Origin: DASZVB01 sp036272055 | Lineage (GTDB): Bacteria; Myxococcota_A; Polyangia; Polyangiales; Polyangiaceae | Direction: 5' to 3' | DNA length: 64,000 nt | NCBI GenBank assembly: GCA_036272055.1 | Contig: DATAZL010000053.1 | Location: 124,001-188,000, forward strand | Part shown: in pieces, positions 17,162 through 26,149 of the stretch | Position numbering within the stretch: position 1 is the first letter of the stretch | Layout of the letters: each line of letters begins with the position of its first letter | Made by a program: the position numbers and the translations under genes | Notes under the pieces: model-generated | What the model saw: the letters and a program-made list of their open reading frames with translations, nothing else | Database searches by the model: none | What the model was told of the DNA's origin: nothing

Positions 17162-17808
17162 AGCACCAGCGAACGGTGCTGCGCCGGGAGCTCGAAGCGC
17201 CACGCCGGGCCCGCCACTGCGCGAAAATACGCGATCGTCGCGAGCTGGTCGCCGGGCATCCCGTGACGGATCGCGGCTTGCCAGACCTGCTTCGGACCAC
17301 AATGCGGGCTCGGTAACGCCTCGCTCGTCTGGGTACAGGGCAGCCCGGCCTGGTCCGGATCCGCGAAGATGCCGAGCCCACTGATACGGACGTTCTGCTT
17401 CCCGCAGAAGTTCCGCTTCGGCAGCGTGCCGGGCGGGTGCACGGGCTGCGGCCCTTCCCCCTGGCGGCTCGTGAAGGCGTACCCGACGAGCCGTCCGGGC
17501 ACGCTCACGTCCACGGTGCCGTCGCTGCTCACGCCGTAGAGGGAGATCCCCCGGAGGTCGCTTCGCTTCGTCAGGGTGCGCGCCTCTTCCAGCGTCGCCA
17601 CGACGTCGACCTTCTTCGGGAAGCCGACGACCCCGTCGGCGGTGGGGGGCCCAGGAACCTCGCCGCTGCTCGGCGAGGAGATGCCGCGTGCCCACCACGA
17701 GATACAGAGCGCGGCCAGGAAGGCCGTCCCCACGATGAGGAGGCCGAAGACACGGTCGCGACGGCGGGATTGGCTCTCGGGTTCCACCAGGACGGGCTCA
17801 TATATCAC
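17104..17808 (-). CDS. Hypothetical single-span membrane protein
   Basis: A 234-residue protein with a basic N-terminus (RRRDR), one membrane helix (about 20-38, VFGLLIVGTAFLAALCISWW) and a periplasmic domain of about 190 residues. That domain has four or five Cys (KRNFCGKQ, GLPCTQT, PHCGPKQ, GDCEREL) that may form disulfides. I do not recognise the family. The last 58 bases overlap the 3' end of engB on the other strand. Codon use matches neighbours, and the membrane segment plus Cys pattern support a real gene. Confidence 0.6.
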   Translation of the reverse strand: MIYEPVLVEPESQSRRRDRVFGLLIVGTAFLAALCISWWARGISSPSSGEVPGPPTADGVVGFPKKVDVVATLEEARTLTKRSDLRGISLYGVSSDGTVDVSVPGRLVGYAFTSRQGEGPQPVHPPGTLPKRNFCGKQNVRISGLGIFADPDQAGLPCTQTSEALPSPHCGPKQVWQAAIRHGMPGDQLATIAYFRAVAGPAWRFELPAQHRSLVLYGDCERELNGGESADATP

Positions 17809-17862
17809 CCACGGCCGATTGCGAAAGAAAGAACCTCGCGGTAAAAGCTCCCTCCCGAGCCA

Positions 17863-17937
17863 GGGCGCATAACTCAGCGGTAGAGTGCGACCTTCACACG
17901 GTCGAAGTCGCAGGTTCGATCCCTGCTGCGCCCACCA
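17863..17937 (+). tRNA. tRNA-Val (anticodon CAC), CCA encoded
   Basis: A cloverleaf can be drawn by hand: acceptor GGGCGCA pairs with TGCGCCC, the anticodon stem CGACC/GGTCG closes a loop TTCACAC with anticodon CAC, and the T arm reads GCAGGTTCGATCCCTGC. Discriminator A and an encoded CCA follow (17934-17937). It reads GTG codons, common in this GC-rich genome. A 45-base gap separates it from the XRE-cupin gene. Confidence 0.95.
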
Positions 17938-17981
17938 GAAACCCGGTTCGAAGAGCAGACGACGCGCACGCGACCCGCACC

Positions 17982-18635
17982 ATGGCCCGAGCCCGCTCTG
18001 CCGCTTCTGCTCCCCGTGAGTCCGCCGCGACGAGGATCCGCGTCACTGCATCACCGGGGGACGAGGTCGGAGCCGCCGCCCTCGGCAGGACCGTCGCCGA
18101 GAGCCTGAAGAAGCTCCGCAAGAACCGTCAGATGTCGCTCGATCAGCTCGCGGCGACGAGTGGCGTCAGCCGGGCCGCGCTCTCGCAGATCGAGGGCGCG
18201 CGCACGAACCCGACGCTCAGCGTCCTCTGGAAGATCGCGGTCGGGCTCGGTGTGCCGTTTCAGTCGCTGCTCGGCACTTCCGACGGCAATCCGACGCGCG
18301 TGCTTCGCGCGGGCGACGCGCAGGTGCTCCGCTCCGCGGACGGGCGCATGGAGTCGCGGCTGCTCTCACCCGCCGGCGCCTCGCAGAACGTCGACGTCTA
18401 CGAGCTCAAGTTCTCGCCCAAGGGGATCCTCCTGAGCGAGCCGCACGCCAGCGGTACGACGGAGACGCTCATCGTGTTGACCGGCGCGCTCCGCGTCTCG
18501 GTCGGCGAAGAGACGCACGAGCTCGCGCCGGGCGATTCCATCTTCTTCCACGCCGACGTGCCGCACGCCTACGAGAGCCGGAGCTCGCACGAGACACGCT
18601 GTCTCGACATCGTCGCGTACGCGAGCCGCGGCTGA
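17982..18635 (+). CDS. XRE-family regulator with C-terminal cupin domain
   Basis: A 217-residue protein. Residues about 35-95 form an HTH of the XRE type (LKKLRKNRQMSLDQLAATSG, VSRAALSQIEGARTNPTLSV). Residues about 140-215 are a cupin (SEPHASGTTETLIVLTGALR, LAPGDSIFFHADVPHAYES) with His residues at the metal or ligand site. This architecture is common in regulators of amino-acid or polyamine catabolism and oxidative metabolism. It follows the tRNA; no obvious target operon is adjacent. Confidence 0.88.
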   Translation: MARARSAASAPRESAATRIRVTASPGDEVGAAALGRTVAESLKKLRKNRQMSLDQLAATSGVSRAALSQIEGARTNPTLSVLWKIAVGLGVPFQSLLGTSDGNPTRVLRAGDAQVLRSADGRMESRLLSPAGASQNVDVYELKFSPKGILLSEPHASGTTETLIVLTGALRVSVGEETHELAPGDSIFFHADVPHAYESRSSHETRCLDIVAYASRG

Positions 18636-18636
18636 G

Positions 18637-19167
18637 TCAGCGCGCCGCGTCCGTCCATTTATGGACGCGGAACCGACTGAGACTTACCGGCGCGCCATCC
18701 GGGATCCCGGCCTTGCGGCGCGCCACGTCGACCTGCGTTGCGGCCTCGTTCACGCCGTCGATGCCCGGAAGCAAGAGCCCCTGGTGGCCCGCGTCGTCGC
18801 GGACGACCACGCCGTAGAGACTCGGATCGAGCTCCGCGAGCGTCGCGATCGGCTCTTCCGGCTCGAGGGCGCTGACCTCGATGGAAAGGCGTGAGAGCTC
18901 CACGACGGAGACCGGGTCGAACCGTGGATCCCGCGTCGCGGCGAGCACGGCGCTCCGCGCCGTCTCGGTGACGACGTCGCCCCGCGACGGCGCCATCGAG
19001 CCGATGCATCCCCGGAGAGCGCCGCCCGGGCCGCGCAGCGTAACGAAGACGGGACACGCCGGACCCCGCGGCGGAAACGGCGCCATGCCGTCGCCGCTCA
19101 GGTAGTCGCCGATGGCTCGGCGCGCGACGCGCGGCAGAGACGGGCCGACGTCTTCGAGAAGCTCCAT
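18637..19167 (-). CDS. AMMECR1-domain protein
   Basis: ATG 19167 (MELLEDVGPSLPRVARRAIG) is preferred; the frame upstream has no family features. The 176-residue protein contains PVFVTLRGPGGALRGCIGSM, where LRGCIG is the most conserved motif of the AMMECR1/AmmeMemoRadiSam system. DPRFDPVSVVELSRLSIEVS and GLLLPGIDGVNEAATQVDVA follow. The family is widespread in archaea, bacteria and eukaryotes; the biochemical role is not settled. Convergent with the XRE-cupin gene, one base apart. Confidence 0.85.
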   Translation of the reverse strand: MELLEDVGPSLPRVARRAIGDYLSGDGMAPFPPRGPACPVFVTLRGPGGALRGCIGSMAPSRGDVVTETARSAVLAATRDPRFDPVSVVELSRLSIEVSALEPEEPIATLAELDPSLYGVVVRDDAGHQGLLLPGIDGVNEAATQVDVARRKAGIPDGAPVSLSRFRVHKWTDAAR

Positions 19168-19269
19168 CGTTCTCCGACAGTAGCCACGGCGTTCACGGGT
19201 CGCATCCCCCCCTGACAGAATCCCCCATCGCCTCGAGGCGCCCGTTGCGCTAGGGTCCGCCCGCGAAAA

Positions 19270-19797
19270 ATGCGCTACTTCGTCAAGATCGACGCGACCG
19301 AGCACGTCATCGATGTCGCGGAGCTACCGGGCGGTGGCTTCGATGTCCGCAAGGTTCCCGACGGAGCCGATGCCTCGGCCCGGGGCGTGCCTCTCGCCGT
19401 GGAAGTGAGCTCGCCCGGTGGGCCGCTCAACGTGAGGGTGGACGGGCGCGTGTTCGACCTCGTGGTCGACGGCACTGCCCCTAACCTCTCGATCTTCGCG
19501 AGCGGCCGGCGCGTTCAGGTCACGGTGGAGAGCGCGCACGCGCGCGCCGCAGCGAGCGTCCGCGGTGGCGCGAAGGCGAGCAGCGCCGGCCTCATCGTGT
19601 CCCCGATGCCCGGCAAGGTCGTGAAGATGCTCGTCAAGGAGGGCGACGCGGTGGAACCCGGTCACCCCCTGGTGGTCGTCGAGGCAATGAAGATGGAGAA
19701 CGAGCTCGTCGCCGAGATCACCGGCACGGTTCAGAAGGTGTTCGCGCAGACCGGTGACGCGGTCGAGGGCGGCGCGAAACTCGTGTTGATCGCCTGA
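19270..19797 (+). CDS. Biotin carboxyl carrier protein of an acyl-CoA carboxylase
   Basis: A 175-residue protein. The C-terminal ~75 residues form a biotinyl domain: VSPMPGKVVKMLVKEGDAVE and VVVEAMKMENELVAEITGTV, where the Lys of AMKM is the biotin site. The N-terminal 90 residues form a beta-rich part like that of separate BCCP subunits of propionyl-CoA or methylcrotonyl-CoA carboxylases. No carboxylase or carboxyltransferase subunits are adjacent, so partners must be elsewhere. It may feed the branched acyl-CoA metabolism implied by the MeaA-type mutase at 59.8 kb, which is inference. Confidence 0.85.
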   Translation: MRYFVKIDATEHVIDVAELPGGGFDVRKVPDGADASARGVPLAVEVSSPGGPLNVRVDGRVFDLVVDGTAPNLSIFASGRRVQVTVESAHARAAASVRGGAKASSAGLIVSPMPGKVVKMLVKEGDAVEPGHPLVVVEAMKMENELVAEITGTVQKVFAQTGDAVEGGAKLVLIA

Positions 19798-19819
19798 CGC
19801 GCCGCCCTGCCCCTCCCTC

Positions 19820-20944
19820 TCACTTCACGGTGGCGGTCAGCGTATAGGGCTGAGACAGGTACGCGGGCACCGTGGAGGTAGTCCCGTGGTTCGCCGGGTC
19901 GGTGAACGGATTCACCTTCACGTAGTAGTCGCCGGCCGTGACGGCCTTCGTGACTACGACGCTCGCGCCCAGCTCCGTCGCGTACTCACGCGCGACCAGC
20001 GAGCCGTTCGTGTCGTACAGCGTCACGTCGCCGTTCACGTCGGCGCCGACGTCGGAGAGCGTCACCGTCGCCGTTCCGGCGCCGAGCGTCACCTTGAACC
20101 AGTCCTGCCACGCGGCGTCGGGCGGATTCGTCGAGTTCTCGAAGCCGGCGAACTCGTAGCCGTGGATCGGCGTGCCGGCGATCATCGGCGTGGCGGTGGC
20201 GCGTGTGTCGTTCGGCTCGTTGGCGTCGGGCACGCCCTTGTAGACGACGCGCAGCGTGTACGGCACCGGCGTGTCCGAACCGGTGAAAGCCGTCACCTTG
20301 ACGTGGAACGACGCGCCCGACTTCGCGTTGAACCACGCGAAGACACTCTCGCCGTTGGAGCCGTAGGGGCTCGTGATGTCGCCGTTGTCGACGACGGCCT
20401 GCGGCGTGATGCGCACGTTGCCGTTGGTGCCGACCTCCGTCGCGGACACGATGAAGTAGCCGCCCTGCGCCGGCGCCGCGGGAGCGTCGAAGGAGTAGTA
20501 GTCGACGTCGTCCTTCTTCTGCAGGCAGGCGTGAAAATCGGTACCGAGGGCGTAAGCCGTCGGGTGGTCGCGATCGTCGTTGGGCTTCGTCTCGTCGGTG
20601 CCGCACGGATCACCGGCGAGCCCCGCGTCGCCGCCTGGACCGCCGTCATTCACGGCGCCGCCCGCGGCAGTGCCCGAGTCGACACCGCCGCCGTCAGTGC
20701 CTCCGACGCTCGCGCCCGCCGCGCCACCCGTCGTTGCGCCTGCAGTGCCGCCGCCGCCCGAGCCGGCACTGCCGCCGCTAGCGCCGGCGGTGCCGCCCGC
20801 GCCTCCCTTGTCGCCGCCGTCGTTCGCGGTCTGGCCACCGCTGCCCTTGCCGGCGCCGCCGTCGGTGTCGTCACTCGTCGTCGATACCTTGCAACCCTCG
20901 GCAACGACGAGCGCGAGCAACGTCACACCGATATGACTGATCAA
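19820..20944 (-). CDS. Lipoprotein with Gly-rich linker and PPC-like beta domains
   Basis: I choose TTG 20944 (reading ISHIGVTLLALVVAEGC), giving 374 residues and a lipoprotein-like start with Cys; a longer frame would run into the repeat at 20990-21073. A Gly/Thr/Ala/Asp linker spans about residues 20-110. Two or three beta domains follow (KKDDVDYYSFDAPA, GSDTPVPYTLRVVYKG, EPNDTRATATPM, TATVTLSDVGADVNGDVTLY), each with the NE-x-N/D and DYY-x-F spacing of bacterial pre-peptidase C-terminal (PPC) domains. Likely surface-exposed. The function is unknown. Confidence 0.65.
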   Translation of the reverse strand: MISHIGVTLLALVVAEGCKVSTTSDDTDGGAGKGSGGQTANDGGDKGGAGGTAGASGGSAGSGGGGTAGATTGGAAGASVGGTDGGGVDSGTAAGGAVNDGGPGGDAGLAGDPCGTDETKPNDDRDHPTAYALGTDFHACLQKKDDVDYYSFDAPAAPAQGGYFIVSATEVGTNGNVRITPQAVVDNGDITSPYGSNGESVFAWFNAKSGASFHVKVTAFTGSDTPVPYTLRVVYKGVPDANEPNDTRATATPMIAGTPIHGYEFAGFENSTNPPDAAWQDWFKVTLGAGTATVTLSDVGADVNGDVTLYDTNGSLVAREYATELGASVVVTKAVTAGDYYVKVNPFTDPANHGTTSTVPAYLSQPYTLTATVK

Positions 20945-20989
20945 AGCAGTTCCGCATCGCCGATTCCGTCGTCCCCGAAGGACGAAAGA

Positions 20990-21076
20990 GCTGCAGAACT
21001 GCGCGAGCGGAGCGAGCACGCCGAAGGCGGCGGGGGAGCGGTCGCGTAAGCGAGCCGCGGGGGCAAGGCCCCCGTT
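20990..21076 (-). repeat. GC hairpin plus short repeat, third and diverged member (copy C)
   Basis: On the minus strand this reads hairpin (GGGGGC-AAG-GCCCCC on the plus strand at 21059-21073) followed by CTCGCTTACGCGACCGCTCC and CCGCCGCCTTCGGCGTG-type units. That is the same architecture as the arrays at 8591 and 27155 but shorter and diverged. It lies in the 333-base gap between the Ser/Thr kinase and the PPC lipoprotein, in the direction of transcription. The rest of the gap (21077-21277) shows no gene. Confidence 0.6.
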
Positions 21077-21277
21077 CTTAGTAGTTTTCATGTTTCTTCC
21101 TCATCGAGACGACGACGCCTCGAAAACCTCACCGCGCTCACCCGCGCTGACCGGGCTCCTAGCACGGTTCAGCGCGTACTACGGGCAAGACATCGCGTTT
21201 CTTCCCGCGTTTCACGCCGACCCATACTGTGCAGTGCACTGCACTTCCCGTGTGCAGCGGAGTGCACGCGTCGTCGT

Positions 21278-23791
21278 TCAGGTCGGTGCGCTGCCGTTTC
21301 GGCGTGCGAGCCACGACGCGATGCCGTCGCGGCCGAGGAGCACGATGACGAGGAGCGCATACGGCAAGATCAGGAGCCAGCCCTTCGTCGTGACCGGAAG
21401 GACGAGCGTGCGCACCGCCTGTTCGTCCACGCCGCTGCCCGTCCAGAGCAGGTACGCGAGCACGCAAGCGACCGGCACCGAGAGCTCCCCGAGGCGTCGC
21501 TGGAGCGACACGCCCTTCACGAACTCGCGGTCCGTTCGCGTCTGATCACGACGCGCCTCGGTGAGCGATTCGTCGAGGAGCCGGCGCACGGCGGGCGCAT
21601 TCTGGAGATAGCTGAGCACGTAGCTGCGCGTCAGCGAGAAGCCCATGAAGCCGATGAGCGACGGGCCCGAGATGTAGAGCACCTGCTCGACGAGCGGCTG
21701 CCGGCCCTTCGCAGAGAGGATCGTGATGCCCGTGAGACAGCCGATCATCGCGCCGCCGTAGAGCCAGCTCGCGCGCGCGATGCGGAAGAACGCCATGGTC
21801 CGGAGGAAATACTGGGGGCGGCTCGCGACGGACGCAATGTCCGCCGCCTGCTGCGGAAGGCGCAGCGAGGCGAGGATCTCGGCGAACGGGAACGAGAGCA
21901 CGAGGCTCGCAGCCACGAGCCCCATCAGGAACGTCCCCTGGAAAACGAGCGTCTTCACCATCTCGAAGGGGTGCAGGGGCTCGGTGATGAGGCGCTCCCA
22001 GAGAAAGCCGAGCGGGTCGAAGGTCTGCCGCGCAAGGCGCCAGTCGAGGAGCCCTTTGACGCTGATGCTGAGCAAGAGAACGAGCATCAGGAAGACCGGC
22101 CAGGTCGACTCCCACGCCGAGCGATAGACGAAGAGCACATGGCGATCGATCCGCCGGGCGAACCGCACCTCTGCCGACAGGAAGAGCAGATACGCGAAGA
22201 GGAAGATCAGGATGATGATGAGCGCGTTCGTCCACCCTGCCTTGAGCGCCAGCACCATCTGCTCGACGAGGACGCCGGAACCGACGGCGTGAAACGCCTG
22301 CGACGCCGCGACGCTCAGGAGCTCGACCACGAAGATGAGCTGGAACGCGGGCGCGAGCGCCGCGGCGAAGCTCCGGTACTCCATGTAACCGGAGACGAAG
22401 ACCTCCTCGCTCGTCGGCGGACGGAACCGGTCGTGGTGCGACCGCGCGTGCGAGAACGCCACTACCCCCGCCCAGAGCGGGTACCGGATCGAGAGCACGA
22501 GGAGAAACCAGCCGACCGCGTTGAAGACCGAGGGCGGACCGAGCGCGAGCACCGTCGCGATGGGCTGCCCCGTCAGGTACCAGACCAGGAACGCAAAGAG
22601 GCCGAGCGCGCCCACCGTCCAGAGGATCGTCGTCCAGAGCGACTCACGGCCGTGACCGCGCCCGAAGCCCTCGATGTAGTCCTGAATGTGGGAGCGGATC
22701 TGGGGGATGGTGAGGGTACGATCCTCGGGCTTCTTCGCGAGCATGCGGAGCGCGAGGCTCTCGAGCGCCAGCGGCGCGGACGGGCTCACGTCGGAGGGCG
22801 GCAGGGGCGGCTCGCTCGCGAGGAGCGACAGGATCACCTGCGGGTCGTCGTGGTCGAACGGCACCTCTCCGCAGAGGATCTGATAGAGGATGACGCCGAG
22901 CGCGTAGACGTCGGTGCGCTCGTCGAGGGCGAGGCCCGCGGCCTGTTCGGGCGACATGTACGCGGGCGTTCCGACGATCGTGCCTCGCTGCGTCGCAAGG
23001 CCACGCTTGCCGGCCCGGATCGACGTAACAGAGCCCGCCGCCGGGTAACTCGAGCGGCGGCGCATCGCGTCCATGTCGCTCGCGGAGATCCGGTCCACGG
23101 CGTCGTCCTTCGGCGTGTGCACGTCGCCGCCGATCGCCTTGGCGACGCCCCAGTCCATGACGAGGACCTCGCCGAAGTCGCCCACCATGATGTTCGCGGG
23201 CTTCAGATCCCGGTGGATCACGCCGCGGGCGTGCGCGTATTCGACGGCCTGGCACGCCTGCAGAAAGACGTCGAGCAAGCGGCGGAGGCCGAACTCCGCC
23301 AGCGTGTCCGGATCCTCGGCGCGCACCTTGTCGAAGATGCTCTCCAGGGACTGCCCTCGGATGAGCTTCATCGAGAAGTATGCGCGCCCATCGGGATCGA
23401 GCCCGATGTCGTGGACGGGGACGACGTTCGGGTGCTCGAGCTGGGCGGTGATCTGCGCCTCTTCGATGAAGCGCGCGAGCTCCGCCCGGGAGAGCTGATC
23501 CTTCGGGAGCGGCGACACCTTGAACGCGAGATCGCGCTTCAGCGTCGTGTCGGTGGCGCGGAGGACGTATCCCATCGCGCCGCGCCCGATCTCGTCACCG
23601 ATGCGGAAGCGGCCGCCCCAGAGCGGCGCGTCGGCGGGCGGCGCGTTGGGGCTCCGAGCGCGTTCTTCGGCCGGCTCCGGGTCTCCGCCGTTCGCGTCGG
23701 GAACGTCGGCGGCATCGGCAGTGACGGGAGCGTCGGGCGACTCTTCTTCGCCGGCTTCGGGGCGCTCGCTCTTCGGCTGAACGTCGTTCAT
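21278..23791 (-). CDS. Ser/Thr protein kinase with polytopic C-terminal membrane domain
   Basis: ATG 23791 (MNDVQPK) gives 837 residues. After an acidic, Pro-rich N-terminus the kinase domain spans about 60-375: GRGAMGYVLRATD, the VAIK-type Lys as LAFKVSPL, HRDLKPANIMVG, MDWGVAK in place of DFG, and GTPAYMSPEQ. A loop rich in Ser and Arg lies between the DWG and the activation loop. After residue 385 about ten membrane segments follow (for example LGLFAFLVWYLTGQ, LIIILIFLFAYLLFL, IVLLGRDGI). This is a Hanks-type kinase tethered by a polytopic domain whose role I cannot name. It lies 90 bases downstream of the sulfatase-like gene, on the same strand. Confidence 0.85.
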   Translation of the reverse strand: MNDVQPKSERPEAGEEESPDAPVTADAADVPDANGGDPEPAEERARSPNAPPADAPLWGGRFRIGDEIGRGAMGYVLRATDTTLKRDLAFKVSPLPKDQLSRAELARFIEEAQITAQLEHPNVVPVHDIGLDPDGRAYFSMKLIRGQSLESIFDKVRAEDPDTLAEFGLRRLLDVFLQACQAVEYAHARGVIHRDLKPANIMVGDFGEVLVMDWGVAKAIGGDVHTPKDDAVDRISASDMDAMRRRSSYPAAGSVTSIRAGKRGLATQRGTIVGTPAYMSPEQAAGLALDERTDVYALGVILYQILCGEVPFDHDDPQVILSLLASEPPLPPSDVSPSAPLALESLALRMLAKKPEDRTLTIPQIRSHIQDYIEGFGRGHGRESLWTTILWTVGALGLFAFLVWYLTGQPIATVLALGPPSVFNAVGWFLLVLSIRYPLWAGVVAFSHARSHHDRFRPPTSEEVFVSGYMEYRSFAAALAPAFQLIFVVELLSVAASQAFHAVGSGVLVEQMVLALKAGWTNALIIILIFLFAYLLFLSAEVRFARRIDRHVLFVYRSAWESTWPVFLMLVLLLSISVKGLLDWRLARQTFDPLGFLWERLITEPLHPFEMVKTLVFQGTFLMGLVAASLVLSFPFAEILASLRLPQQAADIASVASRPQYFLRTMAFFRIARASWLYGGAMIGCLTGITILSAKGRQPLVEQVLYISGPSLIGFMGFSLTRSYVLSYLQNAPAVRRLLDESLTEARRDQTRTDREFVKGVSLQRRLGELSVPVACVLAYLLWTGSGVDEQAVRTLVLPVTTKGWLLILPYALLVIVLLGRDGIASWLARRNGSAPT

Positions 23792-23881
23792 CGTCTCGCG
23801 CAGATAGACGGCTCGACCGTATAGCATGCGCCGGGTCGCACAGGACCGCGCCGTGTCGGTTTTGCACGTTGAAAGCCGCTT

Positions 23882-26149
23882 TCAGCGGCGCGCCGGAACC
23901 GTTCGCAGTGTGCGGCGGAAAGCCTTGAAGTGGGTGAGTATCGGCTGCGACGCCGCGTCGTCCCCGAGCAGGTCGCGCGTTTCACCGGGGTCACGCTTCA
24001 GGTCGTACAGCCCGAGCGGGCGCCCATTCGTGGCAATGAGCTTCATGTCGCCGTCGATGAACGCCTGTCGCTCCTCGTTGTAAGGGCCGGCGCTCATGTC
24101 GACGAGGACGGGGCGCGCGGGATTCACGGACGCCGGAGTGAGGACGTCGGATAGCAACGAGCGCCCGGAAACGAAGTCGGAACCGTCTCCCGTGGGGCGA
24201 GGCGCGGAATAGCAGTCGAGGAGCGTCGGAACCAGGTCGATCGCGCTCCTCCGCGTGGCGACGTGGTGGGGCTCGACACCAGGCACGTAAATGAGAAGAG
24301 GGACGTGAACGAGCTCTTCCCAGACCTCGCGCCCGTGCCGGAGCATCCCGTGCTCGCCGAACGCCTCGCCGTGATCGCTCGTCAGGATGATCGCGGTGTG
24401 GCCCGCGGTCGGGCTCGCCGCGATGGCGGCGAGGAGACGGCCGAGGTGATGATCGACGAAGGCGATCTCGCCGTCGTAGAGGTCGCGGCTCTTCGAGCCG
24501 AAGTCGAAGTCCGGGTGAGGCACGTACGCGGCGTGAACGTCCACGTAGTGGAGCCATAGGTAGAAACGCTTCGCGACGTTCTCCGGTTTCGCGAGGAGCC
24601 GGATCGCGGCATCGGTCAGCTTGTCGCCGTTGACGGTGCGATCGCCCTCCGCCTGGGGCACGGCGGGCGACGCCGAGTAGTCCGAGTCGTCGAAGCCGGT
24701 GCCGATGCCCGAGTCCGGACGGAAGTACCAGTGACCCTGCGCCGTGAGCGTCCGCACGCCGGCCCGCTCGAGGCGCTCCTGCACGAACGTCTCGTCGGCG
24801 TCGAAGCGATCGAAGTGTTCGAAGTTACGGTGCGTCTCGCTCGGATATTTGCCGAGCAACATCGGCCCGACGCTCTTGCCGGTGTACGACGCGAGCGAGT
24901 AGGCGTGGTCGAAGACGGTGCTCTTCGCCGCCAGTGCGTCGATGTTCGGCGAGACCGGGCGCGGATTTCCGGCATAGCCGAGGTCCGCCCGCAGGGTGTC
25001 CACCGAGACGAGCACGACGTCGAGTCCGTCGGGGAAGTGCGCCTTGAGCCACGCTTCAGGCGCGCCGTCGGCAGGCGCCGCAGTCGGCGCGGTCACGGCT
25101 TCGTTCGACGCCACGTCGTCGGCGCCCGAGCAATCCTCGTCGATGCCATTGCCGGGGACGTCGTCCGCGCCGGCGTGGATGCGCGCGTCATGGTCGTTGC
25201 AGTCGCCTCCGCCGAAGAGCGCGCTCTGCCCGTCGTGGTCGCGATCGGTGAGACGGCGAAAGACGGAGAGCGGACGCGCCCCGAGTGGCGCGCCGCGTTC
25301 CACCGCGAGCGCGACGTCGCGCGCGTCGAGCCCGGTCGTCGCGGCGTACGCCGTCAGCGCGAGCGGCGACAGGGCGGCGAGGACGAGCACGCCGAGCCGC
25401 GCCGTGCCCGCGAACGCGACGCCGCCGAGCGCTCCCGCGAACACCACACCGAGCAGCGCGACACCGCGTAGATCGAGCTCTTCGCGTTTCAGCACGCCGA
25501 GGATGCCCAGAAAGCCGCCATCGCCGTTGGTCGTCCCGGAGACGACTCCGAACGCGACGAGCAGTGCCGCGAGGCCGGCCCCGACGAGGACGCCGCGAGC
25601 GACCGACGGCGCGCGCGCCGCAAACCGCTCCGCCGCGAACCGGCTCGCGGCGCTCGTGACGACCGCGACGGCCGTCGTGACCAGGGCCGCGGCAAGGGCG
25701 ACCACCGCGCCGCTCGTCATCGCGGGAGCGCCGGACGAGAACGTCGAGCGTGCGACGTGAGACAGCGCGGCGAGCGCCACGACGGTGAGCGGTGATGCCG
25801 TCGCGAACGCCGCTGCGGCCGCGGTGCGCCGCCGGGGTTCGGCGAGCGCGTCTCTCGCCGTCGCGAGCGCTGCGGCGAGCCCCTCCGGCAAGAGCACGCG
25901 TTCGGCGACCGCCGTCACGACGCCCGCGACGAGGCCGACCGGGACGAGCAGGCCGGCGTCCGACGCGAGGAGCCGGAGCTTCGCCGCGCTCTCCGCGGCG
26001 TGATGCGCGAAATGGCCGTCGGCGGTCGACGCCGCGAGCGCGCCGAGCACGCCGCCGGCACATGCGCCCACGAGCCGCGACACCGTCCGCGGCGATACCG
26101 AGGTTCGCGCGTCCCCTGGAACGCGCGCGTCGCCGTACTCCACCGTCAT
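23882..26149 (-). CDS. Membrane-anchored sulfatase/alkaline-phosphatase-superfamily protein with MopE motif
   Basis: A 755-residue protein whose ATG overlaps the xerC stop (ATGA). Residues 1-290 hold about six membrane segments. Residues about 295-345 contain DRDHDGQSALFGGGDCNDHD and GNGIDEDCSG, the Asp/Cys pattern of MopE-type metal-binding segments. The last 370 residues form a sulfatase fold: LVSVDTLRADLGYAGNP, LTSDHGEAFGEHGMLRHG and LYDLKRDPGETRDLL. The position of the usual C/S-x-P-x-R nucleophile reads SYTGKSVGPMLLGKYP, without Cys, Pro or Arg in register, so classical formylglycine chemistry is unlikely. It may be a phosphoethanolamine- or glycerol-phosphate-transferase-type member or inactive. 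Confidence 0.75.
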   Translation of the reverse strand: MTVEYGDARVPGDARTSVSPRTVSRLVGACAGGVLGALAASTADGHFAHHAAESAAKLRLLASDAGLLVPVGLVAGVVTAVAERVLLPEGLAAALATARDALAEPRRRTAAAAAFATASPLTVVALAALSHVARSTFSSGAPAMTSGAVVALAAALVTTAVAVVTSAASRFAAERFAARAPSVARGVLVGAGLAALLVAFGVVSGTTNGDGGFLGILGVLKREELDLRGVALLGVVFAGALGGVAFAGTARLGVLVLAALSPLALTAYAATTGLDARDVALAVERGAPLGARPLSVFRRLTDRDHDGQSALFGGGDCNDHDARIHAGADDVPGNGIDEDCSGADDVASNEAVTAPTAAPADGAPEAWLKAHFPDGLDVVLVSVDTLRADLGYAGNPRPVSPNIDALAAKSTVFDHAYSLASYTGKSVGPMLLGKYPSETHRNFEHFDRFDADETFVQERLERAGVRTLTAQGHWYFRPDSGIGTGFDDSDYSASPAVPQAEGDRTVNGDKLTDAAIRLLAKPENVAKRFYLWLHYVDVHAAYVPHPDFDFGSKSRDLYDGEIAFVDHHLGRLLAAIAASPTAGHTAIILTSDHGEAFGEHGMLRHGREVWEELVHVPLLIYVPGVEPHHVATRRSAIDLVPTLLDCYSAPRPTGDGSDFVSGRSLLSDVLTPASVNPARPVLVDMSAGPYNEERQAFIDGDMKLIATNGRPLGLYDLKRDPGETRDLLGDDAASQPILTHFKAFRRTLRTVPARR

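Noticed and set aside
17894..18121. Minus-strand frame ending in GIEPATSTV
   Set aside because: It is the well-known artefact of reading the antisense of a tRNA; it overlaps tRNA-Val and the XRE-cupin gene.
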